Shown in pieces: positions 1 through 5,757 of a stretch of 7,614 nt of DNA. The DNA comes from an uncultured Cloacibacillus sp. Lineage in GTDB: Bacteria; Synergistota; Synergistia; Synergistales; Synergistaceae. The stretch is from contig CAKSWL010000091.1 in the NCBI GenBank assembly GCA_934511335.1, positions 1-7,614 of the forward strand, read 5' to 3'. The translations under genes and the position numbers were made by a program. Numbering within the stretch: position 1 is the stretch's first letter; the number at the start of each line of letters is the position of its first letter. The notes under the pieces were generated by a model. It saw only the letters and a list, made by a program, of their open reading frames with translations. It searched no databases and was not told where the DNA came from.

Positions 1-71
1 TAGGCGTCAACATATGGCTGCTTTGTACCGATTATCGAGTAATCGCCTTTTTCAAAGCGGATGTCAGACAT
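1..71 (-). CDS. Molybdenum hydroxylase (xanthine dehydrogenase family), molybdopterin-binding subunit, N-terminal fragment
   Basis: Only the first 23 codons are in the window; the gene continues beyond position 1. The protein starts MSDIRFEKGDYSIIGTKQPY and then reads VDA. An opening of the type 'IGk..p.vDa' is usual for the large molybdopterin-binding subunit of the xanthine dehydrogenase/CO dehydrogenase family, where it precedes the first conserved domain. The ATG overlaps the stop of the upstream [2Fe-2S] subunit gene (TGATG, sharing one A), so the two are probably translationally coupled. A G-rich Shine-Dalgarno (GAGGGGGG) lies 7 nt upstream. The neighbouring iron-sulfur subunit makes the assignment much safer than 23 residues alone would. 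The substrate (purine, nicotinate or another heterocycle) cannot be told from this fragment. Confidence 0.8.
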   Translation of the reverse strand, partial: MSDIRFEKGDYSIIGTKQPYVDA

Positions 72-550
72 CACGCCACCCCCCTCATTCTTTTTGATGC
101 TATTCTCACCGCTTCAAAGATTTTTTGGTAGCCCGTGCAGCGACAAAGGTTACCGGTGAGTCCATAGCGTATCTGTTCGTCGGTAGGGTCGGGATACCTC
201 TCCAGCAACGCCACTGTTGACATGACCATACCAGGCGTGCAGTAGCCGCACTGTATCGCGCCGGCATCGACAAATGCCTGCTGCACTGGATGAAGCCCTT
301 TATCAGAGGAAAGTCCCTCGATCGTGACAATTTCCGCTCCTTCTGCCTGAACTGCGAGGACAAGACATGAAGTAACTGTTTTTCCGTTCATTAACACCGT
401 GCAGGCTCCGCATTCTCCTTCACCGCACCCAATCTTCGTTCCCAAAAGGCCAAGCTTCTCGCGCAGCACCTGCGCAAGCGTCCAATTAGTGCGCACGTCT
501 ATTCTTTGAGGTTTTCCGTTTACCACAAAATTTAGTTCCCGCGTTTCCAT
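71..550 (-). CDS. (2Fe-2S)-binding subunit of a molybdenum hydroxylase (XdhC/CoxS/NdhS type)
   Basis: Small iron-sulfur subunit that carries electrons from the molybdenum centre to a flavin or external acceptor. The 159-residue product has both domains of the family. The N-terminal plant-type ferredoxin fold has C42, C47, C50 (CGEGECGAC) and C62. The C-terminal helical domain has C101 and C104 (QCGYCTPGM) and C136 and C138 (CRCTGY). All eight cluster ligands are present and the length is normal for the family. An ATG at 559 would add three residues, but it directly abuts the AGGAGG at 560-565. The ATG at 550 has a 9-nt spacing and is preferred. The gene follows yqeB after a 36-nt gap and overlaps the molybdopterin subunit by one base. 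No FAD subunit gene is visible; it may lie beyond the left edge or be absent. Confidence 0.95.
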   Translation of the reverse strand: METRELNFVVNGKPQRIDVRTNWTLAQVLREKLGLLGTKIGCGEGECGACTVLMNGKTVTSCLVLAVQAEGAEIVTIEGLSSDKGLHPVQQAFVDAGAIQCGYCTPGMVMSTVALLERYPDPTDEQIRYGLTGNLCRCTGYQKIFEAVRIASKRMRGVA

Positions 551-586
551 TGCATTCATCCTCCTAACACTTTAGCCGGAGTTACA

Positions 587-1372
587 TCAACAATTCCTGA
601 GAACCGCCTCTAAGACCCCTCCGGCGACGGCAAGCGCCTTATCTGTGATTGAAAAACAATGTTCTCGGACATCGCGTGGGTCGACATCACCTATTTTTAA
701 ACCCTCTGTGATACAAACCGAAGGGTGTATCAACCCTCTGAGCATTCCGCGAATCTGGGCTCGGACCTCTTTCTTCCCAACTGTTCCCACCACATCCCCA
801 GCTTCCACATGATCGCCTATCTCCGCAAACGGTATCAGATATCCGCCGGCAGGCGCCCTTAAAAGGCGTTCTGTCGTATATCCCATCTCCATCCCCGGAA
901 TGCCGGTGTTGGGGATGGCACTGCCCTTTGAAATCAAGCGGCCGAGGTAATGTCCGCGCTTTGTTTCCACAACGTAATGAACATCGACTTTGGCCGTAAA
1001 TCCCGGACCTATTCCGATAACCAACGGGGCCATATCTATAGTAGTTCCCGTGTTTCGTTTAGCCATGATGGCGTCTACAAGTAAATCAGGGCGCAGGCTG
1101 GCTATTGAATCGCCATCAGGATCCACCAGAACGGAGACGCCGTCGTTAAAAAACACCTCTTTTGCGGAAGAAATCTTCCGCACCGGCATCCCGTCGATGA
1201 CACAGTTTCCATTAAAGACGGCAGACGCGGCCGACACAGTACGCCTCACCACTAGCGGCGTGCGCATCTCGAGCGAAAGAACCCGAAAGCCGCTCCGCCA
1301 CAGCCTGTAAATAATTCCCGTCGCGAGATCTCCGCCTCCGCGTACGATGGCCAATCTGCCGTCTTTTAACAT
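587..1372 (-). CDS. yqeB: YqeB (EF2563-type) selenium-dependent molybdenum hydroxylase accessory protein
   Basis: A 261-residue protein recognised as the YqeB/EF2563 family, which travels with selenium-dependent molybdenum hydroxylases and is proposed to help mature their molybdenum/labile-selenium cofactor. Its exact chemistry is not established. Visible features are a glycine-rich nucleotide-binding-like motif RGGGDLATG (residues 11-19), VLVDPDGD (81-88), AKRNTGT (104-110), GIGPGFTA (120-127), ETKRGHYLGR (136-145) and KIGDVDPR (226-233). No signal peptide or membrane segment is seen. ATG at 1372 is supported by GAGGGG six nt upstream. The gene begins 10 nt after the PreA-like stop, with its ribosome site overlapping that stop, so the two are in one transcript. 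Its place next to the hydroxylase subunits suggests the encoded hydroxylase is of the selenium-requiring kind. Confidence 0.88.
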   Translation of the reverse strand: MLKDGRLAIVRGGGDLATGIIYRLWRSGFRVLSLEMRTPLVVRRTVSAASAVFNGNCVIDGMPVRKISSAKEVFFNDGVSVLVDPDGDSIASLRPDLLVDAIMAKRNTGTTIDMAPLVIGIGPGFTAKVDVHYVVETKRGHYLGRLISKGSAIPNTGIPGMEMGYTTERLLRAPAGGYLIPFAEIGDHVEAGDVVGTVGKKEVRAQIRGMLRGLIHPSVCITEGLKIGDVDPRDVREHCFSITDKALAVAGGVLEAVLRNC

Positions 1373-1382
1373 TTTTATCCCC

Positions 1383-2603
1383 TCAATTGAAATCGCCCAA
1401 ATAGACCGGCGCTTCGCCGTCCATCTTTATCGCGTCCTTCGGGCAAAGCGCCGCGCAGAGGCCGCAGCCGTCGCACTTGTCAGGGTCGATGTATGACTTT
1501 TTCTTGCCATCAACATCGATTATCTTTATCGCGTCATAGAAGCACCAGCTCGGGCAAAGTCCGCAGCCGACGCACTTATCCCGGCACACGCGGCTCACCG
1601 CCGTGTGCTCGCGGTCTACCTTGTCCCAGGTGATTATCTGCGGCAGGGTGATGCCGCGGAGCTTGTTGATGTCGTCGATGTTGCGGTCGACAAGGTATTT
1701 CTCGACGCCGTCCAGGAAGTTTTTCACTTCGCCGAACTGCCTCGAGCCGTACATGATCGCCGTGCAGGTCTGTACCGTCGTCGCGCCGCACATGATGCAT
1801 TTGATGACGTCTTCCCAGCTGAAGATGCCGTTGGTTGCGGAAATCGGCATTCCCGTCGCGGCGGCGATCTTGGCGATCCACTTAAGCGTTATCGGGCGCA
1901 TCCAGGGACCGCCGACGCCGGCATAGCCGCCGTGCAGAAGCGGACGCCCCGTCTCGATATCCACGTCGAGCGCCGAGAAGCGGTTGACGACCGTAAAACC
2001 GGCCGCACCGGCGTTTTTGCAGCGCTGCGCCACATCGACGATACTGACCGCCTCGCTGGTAAGCTTCACAAAGACGGGGATCTTAACGGCTTCGCAGACG
2101 ATGCGCGTCACTTCCGCCGCCGCTTCGGGAGAATTTCCCAGCTCCTGACCGCTTTTGTAGCCCAGATCTTTGGGGTGCGGACAGCCGAAATTGAGTTCGA
2201 GCATCGGCAGGCCGAGGTCTTCCATGCGTCTTGCGAGCTCGTGCCAGCTTTCTTTGGAATTTCCGGAAATACTTCCGACAAGAGTGCAGCCGCGGGCGTC
2301 GCATTCTTTTTTCGCCGCCGCCATCTCATGCATCCATTCTTCGGTGTTGTAGGTGGCGAGAAATTCGCAGGAATAGTTGGAATAATTATGCGGCCAGCCC
2401 TTCTTATGAAGGACCGTGAAGCGCGGCGAGACATACTTCTGCGCCAGAGGCTCAGGGCTGTAGGTCTTGGCGATGACGCCGCCCGCCCCCGACTCGGCGC
2501 ACCGGCGCATATATTCGCCGTTTTTGCTTGGCGAGGCCGAAGCGATGACCATGGGGTTTTTGAATTTTACACCGCAATATTCTACGGAAAGATTCGGTTT
2601 CAT
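1383..2603 (-). CDS. PreA-like dihydropyrimidine dehydrogenase-family oxidoreductase with C-terminal 2x[4Fe-4S] ferredoxin domain
   Basis: A 406-residue enzyme. Residues 1-330 form a dihydroorotate dehydrogenase-type FMN barrel and residues 335-395 a bacterial two-cluster ferredoxin domain, the layout of PreA and of the C-terminal half of mammalian dihydropyrimidine dehydrogenase. Barrel landmarks are LELNFGCPH (135-143), VKLT with the probable FMN-contacting K180, and the phosphate-loop region SATNGI. The clusters are C344/C347/C350/C354 and C377/C380/C383/C387; the first ends CF rather than the usual CP. Serine 151 (YKSGQ) falls where animal DPD has its catalytic cysteine (LACGQ), so chemistry or substrate may differ. 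A TTG at 2618 would add five residues, but it lies inside the GGAGGA ribosome site; ATG at 2603, 7 nt downstream of that site, is the better start. The family reduces C=C bonds in pyrimidine-like rings. No PreT partner gene is visible. Confidence 0.9.
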   Translation of the reverse strand: MKPNLSVEYCGVKFKNPMVIASASPSKNGEYMRRCAESGAGGVIAKTYSPEPLAQKYVSPRFTVLHKKGWPHNYSNYSCEFLATYNTEEWMHEMAAAKKECDARGCTLVGSISGNSKESWHELARRMEDLGLPMLELNFGCPHPKDLGYKSGQELGNSPEAAAEVTRIVCEAVKIPVFVKLTSEAVSIVDVAQRCKNAGAAGFTVVNRFSALDVDIETGRPLLHGGYAGVGGPWMRPITLKWIAKIAAATGMPISATNGIFSWEDVIKCIMCGATTVQTCTAIMYGSRQFGEVKNFLDGVEKYLVDRNIDDINKLRGITLPQIITWDKVDREHTAVSRVCRDKCVGCGLCPSWCFYDAIKIIDVDGKKKSYIDPDKCDGCGLCAALCPKDAIKMDGEAPVYLGDFN

Positions 2604-2646
2604 AAAATATTCCTCCAAGAAGTCAGTAAAAATAGTTTGGATTAAA

Positions 2647-2675
2647 GAGGCGTTTACGCGTCAGATAAACGCCTC
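2647..2675 (-). terminator. Inverted repeat between cupin and PreA-like genes; possible partial terminator or attenuator
   Basis: A perfect 10-bp inverted repeat (GAGGCGTTTA / TAAACGCCTC) with a 9-nt loop lies 22 nt after the cupin stop. Read on the minus strand it is followed by TTTAAT and, further on, CTATTTTTAC. The U-tract is therefore broken and weaker than in the other terminators here. Read on the plus strand there is no T-run at all. It could be a leaky terminator, an mRNA-stabilising 3' hairpin or a processing site that separates the two halves of the operon. Confidence 0.6.
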
Positions 2676-2697
2676 GGAAGATAACCCTCCGCTGCTT

Positions 2698-3099
2698 TTA
2701 TCTGGGTGCGCCGAGTTTGTTTTTCAGCAGCGAGCATTCCGGGTCGAGCGGTTTATTGGGGTCCTGGTAGCGGAACTCCATCGTCACGCAGCCGAGGGGA
2801 ATGCTGTAGGGGCCGTGCTTCATGCCGGGAAGGCGTGAGCCGTAGTAGCCCTTGGCCATGGTGAGGTTTTTGTTTGTATCGGTCAGGTAGCCGTCCACAA
2901 CGTAGATCTCTTCGCAGAAGTCATGCGAGAGAACTTCCGGCATTTCCGTCTTGGGAGGGAATTTCAGCAGCCTGGTGTAGTTTCCCGTCTCAGGGTCATA
3001 CGAAAGCACCTTCTCCATCGTCCCGTTGTAGCCGCCCTCTACGAGCCGCCATTCTCCGTGAAGATCTACGTCGCGAATTTCGTATTCCTGCTTTGCCAT
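2698..3099 (-). CDS. Small cupin-domain protein
   Basis: A 133-residue single-domain protein of the cupin superfamily. Cupin motif 1 is recognisable at 59-70: H59 and E63/E64 followed by IYVVDG. The first histidine of the usual HxH is leucine (L57). Motif 2 is intact as LPGMKH (90-95) with H95. H59, E63 or E64 and H95 could hold a metal ion, as in ChrR-like cupins and ring-cleaving or isomerising cupin enzymes. No signal peptide is seen, so it is probably cytoplasmic. ATG at 3099 is preceded by GAGGAGG at an 11-nt spacing. It lies 46 nt downstream of the DUF2848 gene on the same strand, so the two are very likely cotranscribed. Its function is unknown; an enzyme acting on a pathway intermediate is more likely than a storage or sensor role given the context. 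Confidence 0.82.
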   Translation of the reverse strand: MAKQEYEIRDVDLHGEWRLVEGGYNGTMEKVLSYDPETGNYTRLLKFPPKTEMPEVLSHDFCEEIYVVDGYLTDTNKNLTMAKGYYGSRLPGMKHGPYSIPLGCVTMEFRYQDPNKPLDPECSLLKNKLGAPR

Positions 3100-3145
3100 A
3101 ATAAAAAGCGCCTCCTCTGATTTTATATAGACATTAAGATTTTAA

Positions 3146-3847
3146 TTAGTTGCCTTTATACCAGGATGACTTACAGGTCATCTCGTATACGTTGCCAAGT
3201 TTTCTTCCCAATACAGGGTCGTCCAGCTCCGTCTCAAAATAAGGGCTGTAATCGGCCTTAAAAAGAGAGGCGACGGTTCCCGAATAGAGAACGAGCCCTT
3301 CCGTGTCGTTCGGGTCGCAAAGAAGTTTCTTCGCCCTCTCCACGAGGTCCATCGCATCCAGCATAGCCGTCAGTTTTGCCTCCTGAAAGAGCTTTTTCTC
3401 TCCGTCTGCCTTGATCCAGCTGCGAAGGATAATGTCATCCCAGTGGCCGATAACGTCGCTCAGCCTCCAGAGTTCTTTGCTGACCGTATTGGGGTATATC
3501 TGTTTCGCTTTGGGGATGTCTACCGTCTCCAGTTTGCGGTCCGTATGGTCGCTGCCTACGCCGACATATATTTCCTCTTTATCAAAGAAGAGGGCGAACT
3601 CCGCCTCTCCGGAGTGGTCGGTCTCGTCAAGTACCTCGAATTGTTCTGACTGCGTAATTTTATCGACAAATTTCACAAAGTACACCGGCGTCTTATCCGG
3701 GGCTGGGATCCCCTCTTCTTTCAGCTCGTCGATATGTGCCTGGACCGCCGCCTGGTCGCGTCCCGTATACCCCGCGTTGATGATATGCCTCGGGATGAAA
3801 TCGATCGTCCTCGCTTCTCCGTCCTTTGCTAAAACCTTAAACTCCAC
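3146..3847 (-). CDS. DUF2848 family protein (fumarylacetoacetate hydrolase-like)
   Basis: A 233-residue protein matching the DUF2848 family, whose members resemble the FAH hydrolase/isomerase fold; their reaction is not established. Recognisable blocks are AGYTGRDQAAVQAHIDEL (25-42), VGVGSDHTDRKLE (95-107), HWDDIILRSWI (135-145), GLVLYSGTVASL (184-195) and ETELDDPVLGRKLG (205-218). The last two look like the C-terminal FAH region, where acidic residues bind a divalent metal. Length is normal for the family and no signal peptide is seen. The start is GTG at 3847, with AGGAG 8 nt upstream; no better in-frame ATG exists. It is the first gene of the operon, about 80 nt from the predicted transcription start. 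FAH-type enzymes cleave or isomerise ring-opened oxo-acids, which would suit a late step of a ring-degradation route, but this is inference. Confidence 0.87.
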   Translation of the reverse strand: MEFKVLAKDGEARTIDFIPRHIINAGYTGRDQAAVQAHIDELKEEGIPAPDKTPVYFVKFVDKITQSEQFEVLDETDHSGEAEFALFFDKEEIYVGVGSDHTDRKLETVDIPKAKQIYPNTVSKELWRLSDVIGHWDDIILRSWIKADGEKKLFQEAKLTAMLDAMDLVERAKKLLCDPNDTEGLVLYSGTVASLFKADYSPYFETELDDPVLGRKLGNVYEMTCKSSWYKGN

Positions 3848-3931
3848 ACTACCTACTCCTCTCTCATGAGATATCGATCAATATGATATGCAATTATTGT
3901 AAATGAATGTGTTTAATTTATTTACATACAA

Positions 3932-3960
3932 ATTATCTATTTTGGATACCAATATGTCAA
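3932..3960 (-). promoter_or_regulatory. Promoter of the DUF2848-cupin-PreA-yqeB-hydroxylase operon
   Basis: Read on the minus strand, TTGACA (3960 to 3955) is followed after exactly 17 nt by GATAAT (3937 to 3932). This matches the sigma-70 consensus at 11 of 12 positions. Transcription would start near 3925, giving a leader of about 78 nt. It lies between the gntR terminator and the DUF2848 start, as an operon promoter should. Confidence 0.82.
3942..3952. promoter_or_regulatory. Candidate operator for the neighbouring GntR/FCD regulator
   Basis: TTGGATACCAA is a palindrome (TTGG-3-CCAA) lying wholly inside the 17-nt spacer of the operon promoter. FCD-type GntR regulators commonly bind short palindromes of this size with TGG/CCA-like or TTG/CAA-like arms. 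The overlapping 9-mer ATACCAATA (3946-3954) recurs in the regulator's own upstream region. A protein bound here would block RNA polymerase, so repression relieved by a pathway metabolite is the simplest reading. Confidence 0.6.
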
Positions 3961-3977
3961 GAGGATACATACGCATT

Positions 3978-4016
3978 AAAATAAAAAAGAGAACCTAATG
4001 CGGTAGGTTCTCTTTT
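3978..4016 (-). terminator. Intrinsic terminator of the gntR gene
   Basis: A perfect 13-bp stem (AAAAGAGAACCTA at 3985-3997, TAGGTTCTCTTTT at 4004-4016) has a 6-nt loop. On the minus strand it is followed by an almost pure T-run, reading TTTTTT-A-TTTT overall. It lies 35 nt after the regulator's stop. It separates the regulator transcript from the operon promoter just downstream. Confidence 0.9.
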
Positions 4017-4051
4017 AAAGCCTGTTGTAATATTATTTGCTCTATTCTCTT

Positions 4052-4699
4052 TTAATTTTTCACGCATTCCTCTGGATCTCTTATCAAAGCGGCATAACTA
4101 TGTTCTAGATGGGCCTTCATCGCAAGGCGAGTCTTTTCCGCATTTTTGTTCCACAGCATTTCTACCAGACATTCGTGCTCGCTGATCACCTCATGCCAAC
4201 GATCTTTTCTTTTGAGCATCAGCAGTCCCATCCGCATTACCTCATCCTGAACGGTGCTCCAGAATTTCAGGAGCCGCTCGTTTTTCATGCTCTCGACCAA
4301 AAGGTAATGGAATTTTAGGTCGAGCGTCGTGAGGGTATACACTTCGGTCGCCGACTTCATCTCGTTTAAGATCGAATCCAGCTGTCCGGCGATCACTCGC
4401 GGCTCGCCGTTTTGCAGCAATTCATCTATCGCGGCATACTCTACAAGGTTGCGTATCTGAATGATCTCGTAGACGTCGGCGATCGTGACGGGCCTCACCT
4501 GCATCCGCTTCCCCTCTCCGGGAACCAGCCACGACTCCTGTGACAGCCGTTGGATCGCCTCGCGCACCGGCGTGCGGCTCACCCCCAGGCTTTCCGAGAG
4601 TTCGCGCTCTTTTAGCACGGAACCAGGAGGGTATTTAAGCGATATTATCCCCTCCTTGATTTTTTCATACACCTGTGCCGACAATGATTTTTCTTCCAT
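4052..4699 (-). CDS. GntR-family transcriptional regulator, FCD (FadR-type) ligand-binding domain
   Basis: A 215-residue DNA-binding regulator. Residues 1-70 are a winged helix of the GntR type, with the recognition region LSESLGVSRTPVREAIQRL (34-52) typical of the family. Residues 75-210 form an all-helical FCD domain. D127 and H131 (LDLKFH), H175 (SEHE) and H197 (KAHLEH) occupy the positions that in FCD proteins bind a metal ion holding a carboxylic-acid effector, so a small organic acid is a likely ligand. A GTG at 4708 would add three residues, but it overlaps the GAGGTG ribosome site; ATG at 4699, about 6 nt downstream of the site, is chosen. The gene is directly upstream of the catabolic operon, in the same orientation, and is the natural candidate for its regulator, possibly autoregulated. 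Confidence 0.93.
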   Translation of the reverse strand: MEEKSLSAQVYEKIKEGIISLKYPPGSVLKERELSESLGVSRTPVREAIQRLSQESWLVPGEGKRMQVRPVTIADVYEIIQIRNLVEYAAIDELLQNGEPRVIAGQLDSILNEMKSATEVYTLTTLDLKFHYLLVESMKNERLLKFWSTVQDEVMRMGLLMLKRKDRWHEVISEHECLVEMLWNKNAEKTRLAMKAHLEHSYAALIRDPEECVKN

Positions 4700-4728
4700 T
4701 TCTTTCACCTCGCAGGATAGAATAACAT

Positions 4729-4757
4729 ATTATCTGTATTATTGGTATACATTTTTT
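4729..4757 (-). promoter_or_regulatory. Probable gntR promoter region with operator-like site
   Basis: On the minus strand a GATAAT hexamer (4734 to 4729) lies 30 nt upstream of the regulator start. Seventeen nt further upstream there is no good -35, only AAAAAA. The spacer contains the palindrome-like TTGGTATACATT (4742-4753 on the plus strand). Its TATTGGTAT (4740-4748) is the exact reverse complement of ATACCAATA at the operon promoter. The lack of a -35 makes the promoter call weak; the shared site is the stronger observation and points to autoregulation. Confidence 0.5.
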
Positions 4758-4990
4758 ATTATTGTTCATATTTATTTGTAATTTTCCACTAAAAAAACAC
4801 TTACAATATTTTTATACAGAACTAACGCCGTCTATGTCGTTTGCGCTATATATGAATAAAACCGGGAAATGAACAATTTTTCCCGGTTTCTGTTTTCGCC
4901 GCGATAGTTATTTTTATAAAGGCCGATGGCATAAAATTTATAAGCCGGCGTTTGCGTGATACCGGCGGCAAAATATCTGGCCAAGCGGGG
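4758..4990. other. AT-rich intergenic region between gntR and the broken phosphatase gene
   Basis: No coding sequence is seen. It holds the terminator listed at 4858-4889. It also has a weaker GC-rich hairpin (GCCGG at 4944-4948, CCGGC at 4962-4966) that on the minus strand is followed by TTATAAATTTTATG and may be a first, weak stop for phosphatase transcription. The stretch 4758-4857 is very AT-rich and may contain upstream promoter elements for gntR, but no clear -35/-10 pair was found in it. Confidence 0.5.
4858..4889 (-). terminator. Intrinsic terminator downstream of the phosphatase pseudogene
   Basis: An 11-bp perfect stem (AAACCGGGAAA at 4859-4869, TTTCCCGGTTT at 4879-4889) has a 9-nt loop. 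On the minus strand the stem runs into GGTTTTATTC, a short T-run. On the plus strand it is followed by CTGTTTTCG. It could act in both directions, but both flanking genes are on the minus strand. Its position isolates gntR from read-through. Confidence 0.75.
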
Positions 4991-5640
4991 CTACATACTG
5001 TCGAAGTCGTTTACGATCTCCAGTTTTTCCAGGTGCCGCGTATAGTTGAGGCCGCAGATGCAGAACCCCTTTTCCGGGTCGTGCGTTAGGACGCCGTAGG
5101 CGGCGTTGTCGAGATGCAGCCTCCAAAAGCAAGGGCGTTCGATCCCCAAAGCGCCGGCCAGCATCGGCTTTAACAGCGCCCGGTGCGATACCAGGGCAAT
5201 GTCTTGCCGGCATATTCCGCTGCGGTCATCTCCAGCTCGCGCAGCGAACGCCGGCGCACCTCCCAAACGCTCTCAGCGCCGCGGACTCGGAGGGACTCCG
5301 GGTCTGTCAGCCATGTATGCCACATCTCGGGAAATTCTGCGGTAATCTCGCTTTGCAGACGGTTCTCCCACGGTCCGAACGAGATATTTTTAAACCCTTC
5401 TTTTATGACCGGCTGGATGCCAAGCCGTTCGCCGAGAATTCCGGCGGTCATCGTCGCGCGCGACAACGGGCTCGTGACGATATGTTCTATCCCCCGGCCA
5501 GTCAAACACTCAGACAGCGCCTCCGCCTGCCTGACGCCGTTATCGTTGAGGGGGAAGTCTGCGCAGCCTCTGATGCGCCGTTCTCTGTTTCCCGCGCATT
5601 CCCCATGTCTTATGAAATATATCGTCGTCTTCTCCGCCAC
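4991..5640 (-). pseudogene. Histidine phosphatase (phosphoglycerate mutase-like) gene interrupted by a frameshift
   Basis: The N-terminal part (codons from 5640 to about 5203) starts MAEKTTIYFIRHGECAGNRE, with the catalytic RHGE motif (R11, H12), SPLSRA with R61, and FGPWE with E92. This frame then stops at 5170. The missing C-terminal part continues in another frame from about 5200 to the TAG at 4991 and contains IALVSHRALLKPML with the second catalytic histidine. Joining the frames needs one extra base near 5202 (minus strand AAGACATT; AAGGACATT would read K-D-I). It would give about 216 residues, normal for the family. The start is GTG at 5640 with GGAGG 10 nt upstream. Family members remove phosphate from sugars, nucleotides or cobamide intermediates; the substrate is unknown. 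A sequencing error cannot be excluded, since the rest of the coding sequence looks intact. Confidence 0.82.
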
Positions 5641-5680
5641 CGCGTCGCTTCCTCCCGTACCTTCCGCCTTTGGATATATA

Positions 5681-5723
5681 AAAACATTGGGGAAACGCGC
5701 CGAAGATACGTCATTTCCCCAAT
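5681..5723 (-). terminator. Intrinsic terminator of the M24 peptidase gene
   Basis: ATTGGGGAAA (5686-5695) and TTTCCCCAAT (5714-5723) form a perfect 10-bp stem with an 18-nt loop. On the minus strand it is followed by GTTTTTATATA. It lies 34 nt after the peptidase stop and only about 45 nt before the phosphatase start. The phosphatase therefore depends either on read-through or on a promoter hidden in this short gap; no clear one was seen. Confidence 0.82.
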
Positions 5724-5757
5724 CTCATTCGCGAGTGTCGCCCCGGCGCCGCGGGAA

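Noticed and set aside
2604..2618. TTG start adding five residues to the PreA-like protein
   Set aside because: The TTG lies inside the GGAGGA ribosome site; the ATG at 2603 has correct spacing.
1605..2645. Long plus-strand open frame (about 346 codons) opposite the PreA-like gene
   Set aside because: It mirrors a convincing conserved enzyme with complete motifs; the product is arginine/aspartate-rich, matches no recognised family, and arises from third-position G/C bias on the coding strand.
5195..5210. Programmed ribosomal frameshift in the histidine phosphatase
   Set aside because: No slippery heptanucleotide or internal Shine-Dalgarno-plus-hairpin arrangement was seen at the junction; a simple base loss explains it.
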